From positions 241,001 to 305,000 of the forward strand of contig JANEZZ010002244.1 in assembly GCA_026122225.1 (NCBI GenBank): 64,000 bases of DNA. The letters are read 5' to 3'. Below, one piece after another: positions 53,812 to 64,000 of this stretch. Below the pieces are notes generated by a model. It was given only the letters and a program-made list of their open reading frames with translations, had not been told where the DNA came from and did no database searches. Within the stretch, counting starts at the first letter, position 1. Every line of letters starts with the position of its first letter. This DNA comes from Heloderma charlesbogerti. Lineage: Eukaryota > Chordata > Lepidosauria > Squamata > Helodermatidae. The translations under genes and the position numbers were made by a program.

Positions 53812-54459
53812 ATTCAAGCACATTTAAAAAATAAAAATGTAATGTTGAATGTATATAACAGAAGGCACTTGAATGTTGCCCTGGGCAGGCACCTCTGGCT
53901 TATCTGATGGACAGGGGGCAATTCAGCCACCCTTAAGCATCTTCTAAGGTTCACTAATTTCAGTGGAAAAGAATGGGCACATACCAGATTTCAAGAACAC
54001 TGAAATCAATAGGAGTTAAAAGTGTAGGCTGGATCTCTTCCTGAGCTTGTCTGTGTGGTGATGTTGGTCATGGAGCAGGCCCCACTGAGCCTTTCATCCC
54101 AGGGATCTCTGCTCCCATTTTTGGTATGTGTCATTTGCATGGCAAACGTCCCCGTGCTAAATACATCGTTTTTGTTTGCTCTTAATCATTTCTGTGGCAT
54201 TCATATATTTCAAGATCTCAGCACACCACTACATAGGGGTGACCTAAAATGACACACCCACCTACAGGTAAATTCGGATCCATTTGTAATCGGCAACCCT
54301 TCCCCTTGCCACACATACACACACACACACGCACTTTTTCCTATGGATTCTCTCTATGAACACCAAGCGGTTAGCTTCTGACATTACCGTAGGCTTGGAC
54401 TGATAGAAAACTAAGATCTCACGCACCCCTCTTCCCGCCTCCGCCAATACAGTTTAATA

Positions 54460-55200
54460 CACTTTGATGTCTTGCCAAGAAATACACTTCCTTCAAAGAG
54501 GCATGTCAACATTTGTTTTTCCCATTAAATGGCGTTTAGTTGCCACTGGAAGAAAAAAAAATGATGCGAAAAGGCCACTTTTTAATTCGATGTATAACAA
54601 CCGCGGGGGTCTAAGAGAAAATAACGGCGAAAGCGATAGACACAAATAACTAAATTACCAAAACGTTAGTATATCTGCGAGCTTCATTAATATGTAACAG
54701 ACTCCCCAGTTAATCTCCAAAAGCCAGTGTTCCCCCTCTAAAATAGCACTCTGGGACGAATTGTACAGGAGATCAATCACTGCTAATGCAGGAAGGTTTA
54801 CTGCAAGGGGGGGAAAAAAAGCTATTTACACCTTCAAATAGAAGCTTTTGAGATTTAAGAGTAAGGGTCATACATCACCAAGAATAAATGATTATGAATT
54901 GGTAAACGCGCCCTCCAGCCATTAGCTTTGCCACGCGATTTATCATTTCGGGGTGTTCTCTGCCCCCCTCCTTTTTCTCTTTTTAAAATGATCGGGCTGT
55001 TTGGAAAAGGAAAGCATGACGGATTTTTTTTTAAAGGCCACCGCGGGAAAGTTTGTTTTTGCATATACGATAAGTCATCAAAACACCGGCCATTCAGAAA
55101 GGGAGCGGGGCCGCTTATGGATTACTGCGCGCAGGACACAATGAGCTCCTTTCACGGGGGTCATTTGTCCCCGAACGATTGGCCGGCCGGGAGAAGCTGA
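54460..55200. promoter_or_regulatory. Candidate conserved regulatory blocks
   Basis: Repeat-free over about 740 bp except short A/T/G runs. It contains CCATTAAATGG, TTCATTAATATG, GATCAATCACTGCTAATG and GGCCATTCAG-type sites, then a CpG-richer part with GATTGGCCGGCCGG near 55180-55193. No convincing coding frame. Enhancer or unannotated promoter activity is inferred only. Confidence 0.35.
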
Positions 55201-55598
55201 CGCGCTGCGGCGTCCAAAGCGCTCCCCACTTAGAAGAAGTGGCGAACTTGGACTTTGCCAACGCGGGGTGGTGGTGGGGGTGGGTGGGGTGAGGGCGATC
55301 CGGTGGGAAGCGCTCTTGCGCAAGCTCGCTGGAAAGGAACTGACTGGCGATGCATACGAGGAGTGGGGTGAGGGGAGAGAGCTTCTCCTGAGGACTCCCG
55401 CAAGGAAAAGTCCAGTGCTGGATTGCTCAGCAATTATGGGCTCCTCCCTCCCTGAACTACATAGGCGTTCTTCTTTATGGTCGCCCAATTGTCCTTCCTC
55501 CAAGGTCTGCAGCGTGCACATCGGAGTAGCTTAGCCAGGAACGCCCTCCCCTTCACCTTAAGCGGCACGTTGTCCAGTTAGACGCATATCTGGTAACG

Positions 55599-55730
55599 CA
55601 GCCTTCCCCCGCCTGCTGCCCTCCAGAAGTTTTGGACTGCAACTTCCATCAGCCCTGGCCAGCATGGCCAGGGGTCAACAATGCTGGGAGGTGTAGTCCA
55701 AAACATCTGGAAGGCACCAGGTTGGTAAGG
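55599..55730. mobile_element. PAL-C palindromic element (MITE-like)
   Basis: Left: CCTTCCCCCGCCTGCTGCC, TTTTGGACTGCAACTTCC. Right: GTGTAGTCCAAAACATCTGG, AAGGCACCAGGTTGGTAAGG. The two halves are inverted around a CAGCATGGCCAGG centre. Complete copies also lie at 59589-59718 and 62942-63086. Confidence 0.85.
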
Positions 55731-55889
55731 GGTGGACAGAAGGTTGATCTGAATCTACTGGTAGCTCTCTGGGTGATTTGCAGATCGGCAAGGAGTTCTG
55801 ACTCCCAACCATTGAACAGCAGCAGCAACCATATGACTCCTCACCTAGCCTAAATTATATTGCTGAAATGAAGAGAACTCGGAGGAAAC

Positions 55890-56032
55890 TAAGAATGCAA
55901 TCCTACGCATGTTTAGACAGGAAAAAAGTCCTACAACGCCTGGTATTCCCGAGACAGCCATGGCTAGCTGGGAAATGCTGGGAATTGTACGACTTTCTCT
56001 CTCTCTCTAAACATGCCTAGGATTGCGCCCTA
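55890..56032. mobile_element. PAL-B hairpin element, copy 2
   Basis: Ends AATGCAATCCTACGCATG and GCCTAGGATTGCGCCCTA, with GTTTAGACAGG near the left arm and its complement CTAAACATGCC at the right. A TCTC run has expanded inside the right arm. Confidence 0.85.
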
Positions 56033-56888
56033 AGAGTCGATTAAGGATTGTGAGCTCCATTCAGTTCTGGTACCCCTGAGCTCAGAATTCGAAGTACAGC
56101 TCTTTTGCAGGATTACTAGAGTTCTAGTAAAAAAAAACAAACACCCAATGACTGGTAGATCCTGAAAAGATTTCGAAAAGTAGATAAACAGGGTTCAGGT
56201 AAAAACAAAATAAAACAGATCCCCCCCCCCCCACTACAGTCCGCTAGTGCTGTAGGTGGGCCAAAGATGCAGGAGACGGGGAAGCATGCATCCGAAGGAC
56301 AGTTCACTGGAGAGATCGTGAGCACATGGGAATAATAAACCTTCGGGGACTGTACCCAAACCATCCTCCACGAGTCAGCGCTACTAACTCCACAGAAGTA
56401 TCTTTAGTTTGAATAAGCCTTCTTTTGTGTAAACGGACCACGTGGCAGTCTCTATGGAATGTATTTAAAGAGGTGGAATGGGTTACCCTCAAATGTAGGT
56501 TTCTGCTATGGACAGAGATTTGCAATCTCATCCATGAATGCAAATAAGGAAACAAATGAACAACTTCGCAAATAATAAAGGCGGTTTGGAGGAGAGAGAC
56601 ATTTCTAAGGATACCACTTTATATACCTTGCAGGTCAAATGCTCGGAGGCCTTCACCTCTCTGCACATAAGGCACCCTTCGATAAGAAACCGAGAAAAAA
56701 TTGCACTCGAAGGACCATTTGACACATTATGGGAAAAGAAACCCAGGTTTGCCACCGTGGACACCCAAAAGGGAGCTGCACCTAGTCACAGATCCACATG
56801 GAGTGTAGCTGCGTGGTACAGGTGTCTGAAAACACGTGAATGTCTTATTCACACCTGAACATTTTTCGGTGGAAACTTGAAACATATT

Positions 56889-56992
56889 GGGGAGCAATCC
56901 TATCCATGTTTAGACAAAAAAAAGTCCAGCTCCTAGCCCCAGCAAATCGTAGGACTTTTTTCTGTCTAAACATACATGGGATTGCGCCCTTA
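56889..56992. mobile_element. PAL-B hairpin element, copy 3
   Basis: GAGCAATCCTATCCATG, TTTAGACAAAAAAAAGTCC, then the inverted half AGGACTTTTTTCTGTC and CATGGGATTGCGCCCTTA. It is shorter than copies 1, 2 and 5, with a reduced centre. Confidence 0.85.
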
Positions 56993-58439
56993 GGTGTGGA
57001 TCTAAATATGTAACACGTGAGGTAGCCCTAAAAGGGGAGGCCTTGAATGAAATGTTGGCTACTTTGATTGGAAAACAGGTTGCACGCAATCCAGGGGGAC
57101 TTGTCTTCCAACAAATCCAGTTAGGAGGATTCGCGTGTTTTAGCTAAGAGTCATGGAGAACACTGGAACGAGGAGGGTCAACCCCAGTTTAATTTGCCAT
57201 ATGGAAACCAAACTCCTGCTGCTAAATGATTTGTGAGATCCATTTCTAGAGAAAAGGCTCCAGTTTTTCCATAGTCTTTATTTCCAACCTTAAACTTGGA
57301 TGGCAAGGCAGCTGTGTTAACAGGCACCCACGCTTCTTTGGAAGGAAGCCCTTATAAACTTGGAGGAATTTCAGTGGAGTTCCTCTTTTATAAGGCCTCG
57401 GGGGAGGGGAGGGGAGGGGAAGAGGACTTGATACTTTCCACTCTGAGGCCAAATGTGAGGTTCAACGCGTACCTCCCCCACCCCCATAGCTCGGATTCCA
57501 ATTGTGACAAGCTTTCTGATGGGGGGGGGGAGATTTAAGAGGTGTGGCGAAAGGGGGCTCTGGCACTCTGTTTTTCAGTAGGTAATAATATTTGTTGGAG
57601 GCTTCCAAGACTCCCCACCCCACCCCTTTAAATCAAGCACGATTGAACGAGCTGTAAGATTCTGTAATAAAACTACTCTTTATACGCTAGCTGAGATTTC
57701 ACCATATATTCTGTCCAAAGGACAGAAATAGAGAGTGGGTAGAAGTAGGACTGGACAGCTTTAAGCTCTGTCTAGCTACTGAATAGCGCTAGCTTTTAAA
57801 CCAAACCCTTAGACTTCTTCAATTCATTCTGACTGGAATAGCAAAGTGTAGTTGCACGTCCTATGGACAACTACCTGGGAGGAAAACCCGTTGAACTCAA
57901 GGGCGCTTACTTCTTAGGAAGCATTCGCCGTCTTGGAGTGCACAAAAGGAAAAGCAGCATATCGCGGGGAATGAAGCCCCACGGCTGGCAACAGGCAAAT
58001 ATCACAGACGCAAAGGAAGAGACTACGTTGGGGAAGATGCAGAGTCCTTTTATTCCCCACAAAAGGGCACAAAGGTCGCTGACGAAGTTTTACTCCACCA
58101 GCGCTCTCCTCCTCTTGTGGTCCCATCCTTGGGTGACAGTGTTCCAGACGAACAACGTCAAGATACAACCCGCTGCTTCTCTGCCCCCTAATGCGACATT
58201 TTCCCCTGCATTAATAAACCCCACTTCCAATGAAGTGAGACATAATTCGGGGGGTCAGGTCAGGTCTGGATACCTCCCTTCCCGAAAGACAAGTGCAGTT
58301 TGAGATGTTTCAGTGTTTGCAGAGCACACACCCCTTTTCAAATCCTCACCTCCAGGATTTGGCTAAACCTTGGGTGATCACTTTGCCTAGAGTCTCCTAG
58401 ACCACTCTAGAGCTGTTTCTGAACCATCTGAAAGGTTAC
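56993..58439. other. Intergenic with scattered repeat fragments
   Basis: Non-coding. GGGGA repeats lie near 57400-57420 and a diverged PAL-A-like stretch at about 57860-57945 (CTACCTGGGAGGAAAACCC, GTTGAACTCAAGGGCGC). Open frames here lack family features. Confidence 0.5.
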
Positions 58440-59210
58440 CCAACGTTTCTTCCAGATGGCCTGAAGTTGCTTTGTAAAGTCTATGGGTTAATATTTGGCT
58501 GCTATTCTTGTACAAAGGGCGCCCTTTCTCCGATGGCCCTGTCCCTGCAACAAATGCTGGCGTATGATATGGAAAAATCTCGGAAGATCCATAATATTAT
58601 TCTTTATCTGACTTTTCTGGGCTTCTCGGTGTTGTATACATTTCTGTAATTGCTTGGCAATGCTTTCCTTCCAGAAATGACATCCCGAAAATGTGTCATA
58701 GTAAATTACCTTTGTAATAAAATGTAAAAAATGCAAATAGCGGTTGTCTTTATTACGTTTTAAACCATTGGTTTATCTGCACTATTTCACTTGTCAGTCG
58801 CACAATATGTCGCGGGAGAGGCGAAGGCACAGTTTGAGAGCAGATAGATGGGACCTCGTGTGTAATCTTGCAGGCATCTACCGTTTGGGTCATTTCCTCA
58901 TCTCCCGCAGAAAAGACATTATCCCGCTCATATTTACATACTTTTCAATATTTGTCAAACAATCATAAATTATAAATTAATGAAATGTTCGACAGTCTTC
59001 AGAGATCCCCCTAATGAAGGCATTTACCTTTTCGGCGATTCGGAGGCTCATCTTGATCAGGTTTAATGACATTTCGACTCGCACGGTTTATTAGGCTTGA
59101 TTAGATTTGGCCTTCTCTCCTGCTGTCATTTCAGATGTCTCTACATAAACATCACCTGCTTCAGGTAGAAGAACAAATCGACTCTTTTTGTCGCCTTCTT
59201 AAAATAAAAT
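58440..59210. promoter_or_regulatory. Candidate conserved regulatory cluster
   Basis: About 770 bp with no interspersed or simple repeats, in a region otherwise crowded with them. A perfect octamer ATGCAAAT (POU/OCT-SOX type) lies at 58731-58738, and TAAT/ATTA cores are frequent (e.g. CTAATGAAGG, GCTTGATTAGA, GTTTAATGAC). Composition is balanced. Enhancer status is inferred; it lies about 21 kb downstream of ZIC4. Confidence 0.4.
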
Positions 59211-59588
59211 TAAAAAAAAAATCATCCTAGGGGGTTGGAACCGTTTTGAAAAACCGAAATGCCACCGTTTTTGTTTTAGGAGCTGTAACGTTGTAAAGGG
59301 AAATGTACCACGCTGCTCTTCGTTCTTTGTCACATGGGCAGATCAAGATGCTGGCGTCCATTTTGCCTGCACAATCCACCGTGTGGTGGTCTGAGCAAAC
59401 CTCCTTGTCATCTAGTTAGTTAGTAACTCCAGACCCTTGACAATGAACCGAAGTTCCTGTTTCAGTCAGAACCTCAGATACCAACAATTATTCCCATGAA
59501 ACAAACAAACTCTTTAATGAAAAATTCAGAAGGCACGAAGAAGACAGTGAGCCAGCTCAGGCAAAAATGGTGGAATGCCCGTCACTAA

Positions 59589-59718
59589 CGCAGTCTTCCC
59601 CGATGAGGTGCCCTCCAAATGTGTTGGAGTATAACTCCCACCATCCCCAGACATCTGGCTGGACTGATGGGAGATACAGTTCAACGCATCTGGAGCACAC
59701 TGGACTGGAGAAGGGTGA
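59589..59718. mobile_element. PAL-C palindromic element, second copy
   Basis: AGTCTTCCCCGATGAGG, TGCCCTCCAAATGTGTTGG, AACTCCCACCATCCCC and then the inverted half ATGGGAGATACAGTTC, GCATCTGGAGCACACTGG, GGAGAAGGG. Confidence 0.8.
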
Positions 59719-59787
59719 TCTAAAGTGCTCCTTTGTCAGTGAAGCTTGCCTAGAAGGTTCTCTGACCAAACTGTAGCCATCCACCTT

Positions 59788-60088
59788 TAGCTTGAAATCC
59801 TGCGTACACACTTACCTGGGAGCAGTGGAGGCTGGTGACTCCTATTTCGGTGGGGCTGTGAATCCATTTTGGGTTTTAGCCAGAACTAGCCAGAACTCTA
59901 AACCTATTTTTGGGATAGGGTTCAGCACCTTGGATAGCTCCTTTAGAGTTCTGGCTGGTTCTGACTTAAGCCCAGAATGGATTCATAGCCCCACCGAAAT
60001 TGGAGCTACCAGCTTCCACTGCATAAGCCCCACTGAACTCAAACAGACTTACTTCTGCGTAGACACGCATATGATTGCACTGCCAAAA
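59788..60088. mobile_element. PAL-A repeat split by a nested PAL-E palindrome
   Basis: The left part, ATCCTGCGTACACACTTACC then TGGGA, matches PAL-A. PAL-E (59822-60022) intervenes, starting GCAGTGGAGGCTGGTGACTCC and ending TACCAGCTTCCACTGC. Then PAL-A resumes with TAAGCCCCACTGAACTC, ACTTACTTCTGCGTAGACAC and ATATGATTGCACTG. Within PAL-E the arms (GAACTCTAAACC/TTTAGAGTTCTGG, TGAATCCATTTTGGG/CAGAATGGATTCA) pair around TTTTTGGGATAGG. Confidence 0.85.
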
Positions 60089-60219
60089 GGCATAGGTTGA
60101 AAACATCCCATTAACTCCAGTGAGATGTAAGCAACCTAGTCCAACCGTGTAGCATTGTAGGCCGATGTTTGGCAGGAGCAGGTCCTCAAAATACGATGGC
60201 ACCACTGGAAAGTACGGCT

Positions 60220-60310
60220 GTTATAGGAGAAGGTAGGAAGCTGCCTTTAACTGAGTCAGACCGCTGCTCCGTCAGCCTCAGGATCAGCGCCTTCTCTGAT
60301 GGGCAGCGGA
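60220..60310. repeat. Fragment of an interspersed repeat
   Basis: GTAGGAAGCTGCCTTTAACTG, GAGTCAGACCGCTGCTCC and TGATGGGCAGCGG follow the order of a repeat that I recall as frequent in lizard genomes. Class not assigned. Confidence 0.45.
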
Positions 60311-60313
60311 TAT

Positions 60314-60363
60314 CTAAGGGCGCGATTCTATGCTTGCTTAGCATGTATAGGATTGCACCCTAA
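60314..60363. mobile_element. PAL-B hairpin element, internally deleted copy 4
   Basis: Only the two ends remain: AAGGGCGCGATTCTATGC and GCATGTATAGGATTGCACCC plus TA, joined by TTGCTTA. This 50-bp minimal form shows that the termini alone define the element. Confidence 0.8.
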
Positions 60364-61039
60364 GGCTTCTTCTGTCCTTGAACGGGCTGAATTCAAGACG
60401 TTTGTCTGCCATGCTCATTCCCACCCCAAGTTGGGAAGGCTGAAATGCAGCGGTTCCGAAAGGCAACCAGCCACTCGAAACGACAGAGACTCACAAGGTG
60501 GCATCCTTCTGCTCCCCGCCCTCTACTCTGGGTGTCGGACTTCCCCCCTCCAGGAGCATAATCGAGTTTTGTCATTTGGTAATTGAATTGGCCAATGTCA
60601 TCAGCAAGGTCTGGGACACAGGCGCCCTGCAGCTTGCGTAGGCCCACAATTCCTTGCGCCTTCTGCCACACTACAGAGAGAACTGCGCCGGGGGGTTTTT
60701 GGCCTTGGAAAACGAGGTGACCTGATACAGTAGATTCTCTGGATTGAGGCAGGGTCTTTGTCTTCTTCTCATTCGATTATTAAATCCTATTGAAGGTGAG
60801 GAGAAGCGGGGTGGGGAGCTGAATTACAGGGTGGGAGGGGGCGCTGTTTGCCTGGCCATCGTGTGGTGAAAAACCAGAGAGGTGGATCAGCCCAGCTTGC
60901 CCAAGTCGAACTGATGGCTCTGCAGGGCTGAAAAGAGATGGAGGTGGAGGGGTTAGTGGCAGGAGGGAACTCCAAATCCCTGGTCTGGGAGGCGGACGGC
61001 ACATTAGCCTCTGCACTTTATAAAATATACATCGGGAAT

Positions 61040-61400
61040 GAAGCTAGAGCCATTAAAGGACACGCTAAGAAGCTATAAAATTGTTTGCAGAGACTTCCAA
61101 ATATTTCCAAACAACGGTTTTTAAAAACACAATGGAGAGTTATTAAAGCGCTTGTTGGTAAAGTGAGCATGTGTTCTGCAATCATCAAAAATTGATACGT
61201 ACCACCAGTAAAGTAATTATGCACCATCCTGAGGATACGAGAACAGTACATTGTTAATCCACTTGCACACCCGTTGGCTTGCAGCATCAGGCTGCAAATA
61301 GCTTAATTAAGTCTACACGTGGAATATAACCATATTGTTACATTGCATTATGCGCACTATATCTCAATTTATTGGGACAATTAATGCTAGTGATAGACCT
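61040..61400. promoter_or_regulatory. Candidate conserved regulatory block
   Basis: About 360 bp of repeat-free AT-rich sequence with TTAATTAA at 61303-61310, ACAATTAATG at 61377-61386, CCTGAGGATACG and repeated TTGCAGCATCAGGCTGCAA (an inverted pair near 61280-61297). Enhancer status is inferred from composition only. Confidence 0.35.
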
Positions 61401-61464
61401 CGGGCAAGAAATATGAACCGCAGAGCACTAAAGTTGCAAGCTCCTGACATTTCCTAGAGAGACT

Positions 61465-61490
61465 AGAAGGAAGGAAGGAAGGAAGGAAGG
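61465..61490. repeat. (GAAG)n microsatellite
   Basis: About six GAAG units in purine-rich context. Confidence 0.9.
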
Positions 61491-61913
61491 GAAAAGAGAA
61501 CTCCAAACCCCTGGGCAAAGCTACCAGCATCGGAAAGGTAGCCCCAGTGTGTTTAGCCACCATATGACTTCAGCAGCAGGCCTTTGGCAACCACTTCCGC
61601 TTCCTGTTCCATAGACATCACCACATGGGCTGAGGCCAGCCCTGTTAAAAGGATCGGCTACACAAGGAATGGCTATTCTACAGCTATGGGGCTGGTCACT
61701 TGAAAAAGCCAGTTAAGGGCTGCTTTCCACAAACCAGTGAATCTGGGAACTTGGGTACTCCCTTTGAAGACAAGAGCAATCCCAGCTACTGTCCAGTTAA
61801 TGACATTCATAATGTCTGGATTTTGCCCTGTGTTTCAAAATCCACGGAACTAACATGCACATTCCAGTCCCATTGCTTGGGATGTTCTATTGATTTTGAT
61901 ATTTACTTTTGCT

Positions 61914-62051
61914 TAAGGGCACAATCCTATGCATGTTTAGACAGGAAAAAGTCCTACAGCCCCCAGCATTCTCCAGTCAGCATGCTGACAGGAGAATGCT
62001 GGGAGTTGTAGGATTTTTTCCTGTCAAAACATGTATAGGATTGTGCCCTAA
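61914..62051. mobile_element. PAL-B hairpin element, copy 5
   Basis: Left AAGGGCACAATCCTATGC and ATGTTTAGACAGG; right CCTGTCAAAACATG and TATAGGATTGTGCCCTAA. The arms carry CCCAGCATTCTCC and GGAGAATGCTGGG around AGTCAGCATGCTGAC. About 138 bp and nearly perfectly palindromic. Confidence 0.9.
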
Positions 62052-62174
62052 ATGTGTTTAGGATGGTGGCCTTCCTCCTCAGAAATCCAGTACTGAAGGG
62101 CTGAAGAGTTCTAACGGATCAGGCCTTCGCCTTCATGCTCTTAAGGATGCTGGGTATATTAACATTAAAGAACA

Positions 62175-62275
62175 CTGACTGTAAACTCCTTGAGGGCAGG
62201 GACCTGTCTTTTAGGCCATCATCTAAGATGCCACTGACATTGATGGTGCTGTATAAATGCTGACTAACAATAGTA
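62175..62275. repeat. Retroelement 3' fragment (MIR/L2-like)
   Basis: GACTGTAAACTCCTTGAGGG, CAGGGACCTGTCTTTTAG and TTGATGGTGCTGTATAAATG follow the order typical of MIR/L2-type 3' ends. Assigned by pattern memory. Confidence 0.5.
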
Positions 62276-62941
62276 AATTCATAAAGTAAAATGTTAATAA
62301 CCGTAACAAGGCAAGTGGCAGAAGTGAAACCAGTGCCTGGCATGGGGAGGAGGCAGAAAGAAATGTCGCATACAGAAAGTGCCTTTCTTTCCTACGGTTA
62401 AAGTCCAAAGCCTGGACACTTTCATACCAATACGGGCTGAGCCCAATAAAATGGATAGTCTTACCAGCTTTGCATCTTTCCTTCCCTGTTAAGTATATAC
62501 AACAAGAAATCGGAGATCGATTGTTGACATCACACACCCCAAGCGTTGCCTTGCAAGTGCCTTGCAAGTGATTCCAGTCCATAAAAGTGATGCGTGCTTT
62601 TATGAAGGGCAGGGGTATTGAGGAGTGCAAGGGAAGCCCAGCGATCAGCAGTAAGCCAGCTGTAAAGCCCACCCTACTTCCTTCCCATGGAAGCAACACC
62701 CATCAAGTTCAACGGAAATTACTTCTGAGGGAGTTTAGGATAGGGAAGACTTAGTGCAGGATTTTTTGTAACCGTTTGGACCATTTGAGGGCCTTTAAGG
62801 AATTATGGACTGGCGAAGTCGGTATTTCAGTATTCCTACGCTCATCCCTTTGTCCCGCAAATTTATTTTGCATTCTCTGGGCTTTACAAAAACGGAATCA
62901 GGACTACCAAGTCAGTGCTGTGTATCATTAGTTACATACTA

Positions 62942-63086
62942 AAGCTGTCTTCCCCGACCTGGTGCCCTACAGATGTTTTGGCCCACAACTCCCAGCATTC
63001 CCGACCATTGGCCATTCTGGCTGGGGCTGATGGGAGTTGAAGTCCAAAACATCTGGAGGGCACCAGGTTGGGGAAGGTTGCGCTAA
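62942..63086. mobile_element. PAL-C palindromic element, third copy
   Basis: Best preserved copy: GTCTTCCCCGACCTGGTGCC, CAGATGTTTTGGCCCACAAC, TCCCAGCATTCCC, then the inverted half GATGGGAGTTGAAGTCC, AACATCTGGAGGGCACC and AGGTTGGGGAAGG. Confidence 0.9.
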
Positions 63087-63529
63087 GGCATAAGTAGCAA
63101 TGGGAAGTCGTCCCACAAAGCCTGCTCATTCACTGCCAATTAAAACAGAGGTGCAAAATCAGACTGAACCTAGGATCTGAAATATGGAAGGGGAAAAATA
63201 AGTTCCTCTGAAATGAACAGGACCTGTAATTGTGTTGGAGATCAGACCTACAGTCCAATTATTTCAATGGATCTACACCCTGAATGAAAGAAAAACAACT
63301 TGAAAGAAAGTCCCCCTAACTACCTACGCCCCGAAGGCGTTTCTCTGGAAGCAAGTATCAGCTCTGTCAGTGTGCTAAAGACACCTGTCCCCGTCAGTCG
63401 CAGTGCACGGACTTAAGGGGCTTGTGAATCTCAAATAATCTCCTCCTCTTCCGCTTAACTATTAAACACACCGTCCCCTCGGTATGTCTTGTGGATGTCT
63501 GGAAAAATTAGGAGTAGTTCAACCTTAAA

Positions 63530-63730
63530 GTATTGGCTGATCTATCCTCAATGTATGTTTGCTCAGAAGCAAGACTCCTTTGAATTCAGTGGGATTTAAT
63601 CCTAGGTAATTTCTGCAAACGATCGTGGCTTTACAGAGCAATCCTATGCAGGATTTTTTCCCCCCAGAAGTAAATTTTACTCTTCAGTAGGGGCTATTCC
63701 CTAATAAGTGTGTGTAGGGTTGTAGTTCTG
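63530..63730. repeat. Two decayed PAL-A copies
   Basis: 63535-63610 has ATGTTTGCTCAGAAGCAAG and TTGAATTCAGTGGGATTTAA. 63635-63730 has AGCAATCCTATGCAGG, CCAGAAGTAAATTTTAC and AATAAGTGTGTGTAGGG. Confidence 0.6.
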
Positions 63731-64000
63731 CTACCTTGGGTAGTAGGTAGTTCTGTTACCTTCGGTGGAATTAAATTGGCTTAACTCCAAACATTCCAGT
63801 TTAAAGGGGTTCTGGATCGGTTTTAAAACTCCGTGGTGTTCAGTCCGTGTAAAGGCCGTTCAAAACTTAATCATAATCACTCATATATTTGTCACTGCAA
63901 TAAATGGTAGCTAAATATTATTTATTGATACATTTTCATGGCTTCTTGAACTGCTGGGCAGCTTTACGTTATCCAGGCTGAAGTTTACTACTTGCTGTCC

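Noticed and set aside
57863..58303. 146-codon plus-strand open frame
   Set aside because: Begins inside a PAL-A-like repeat fragment and has no domain; considered chance.

Overview
This is vertebrate genomic DNA, most likely from a squamate reptile (lizard-like). It holds one recognisable locus, the divergent (head-to-head) pair ZIC1 (minus strand) and ZIC4 (plus strand). The vertebrate call rests on multi-exon genes with GT-AG introns, long AT-rich non-coding flanks, abundant CA/GT, CT and CTTT microsatellites, and ZIC proteins whose paralog-specific features are clear. The squamate call is softer: it rests on short interspersed palindromic repeats (core GGGACTTACTTCTGAGTAG) and a tRNA-derived SINE of a type common in lizard genomes, judged from memory.

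Layout. 1-11.9 kb is 3' flank of ZIC1 with no gene. 11.9-17.3 kb is ZIC1: coding exons at 16279-15289, 14215-14052 and 13143-12946, giving 450 aa, with a promoter-like CCAAT/CRE cluster at 17243-17261. 17.3-30.4 kb is the shared intergenic space, almost free of recognisable interspersed repeats. 30.4-38.6 kb is ZIC4: coding exons at 30879-32079 and 37035-37489, giving 551 aa, with its own CRE/CCAAT cluster at 30400-30427. 38.7-64 kb is 3' flank of ZIC4: a gene desert rich in short palindromic repeats, alternating with repeat-free, homeodomain-site-rich blocks that look like candidate enhancers.

Both genes encode five-finger C2H2 transcription factors of the ZIC family, which act in the dorsal neural tube, neural crest and cerebellum. 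The head-to-head arrangement implies shared regulatory DNA in the 14.6 kb between the two start codons and in the flanks.

The most striking observation is at nucleotide level. The last part of exon 1 is perfectly identical between ZIC1 and ZIC4 over 255 bp (15287-15541 versus 31827-32081, inverted), with a second perfect tract of 58 bp just upstream. Exon 2 of the same two genes differs at roughly half of its shared codons through synonymous changes. Such a patch in ancient paralogs points to recent gene conversion between inverted copies. No other protein-coding gene, tRNA, rRNA, CRISPR array or viral element could be supported; the remaining open reading frames are short, low-complexity or antisense shadows.
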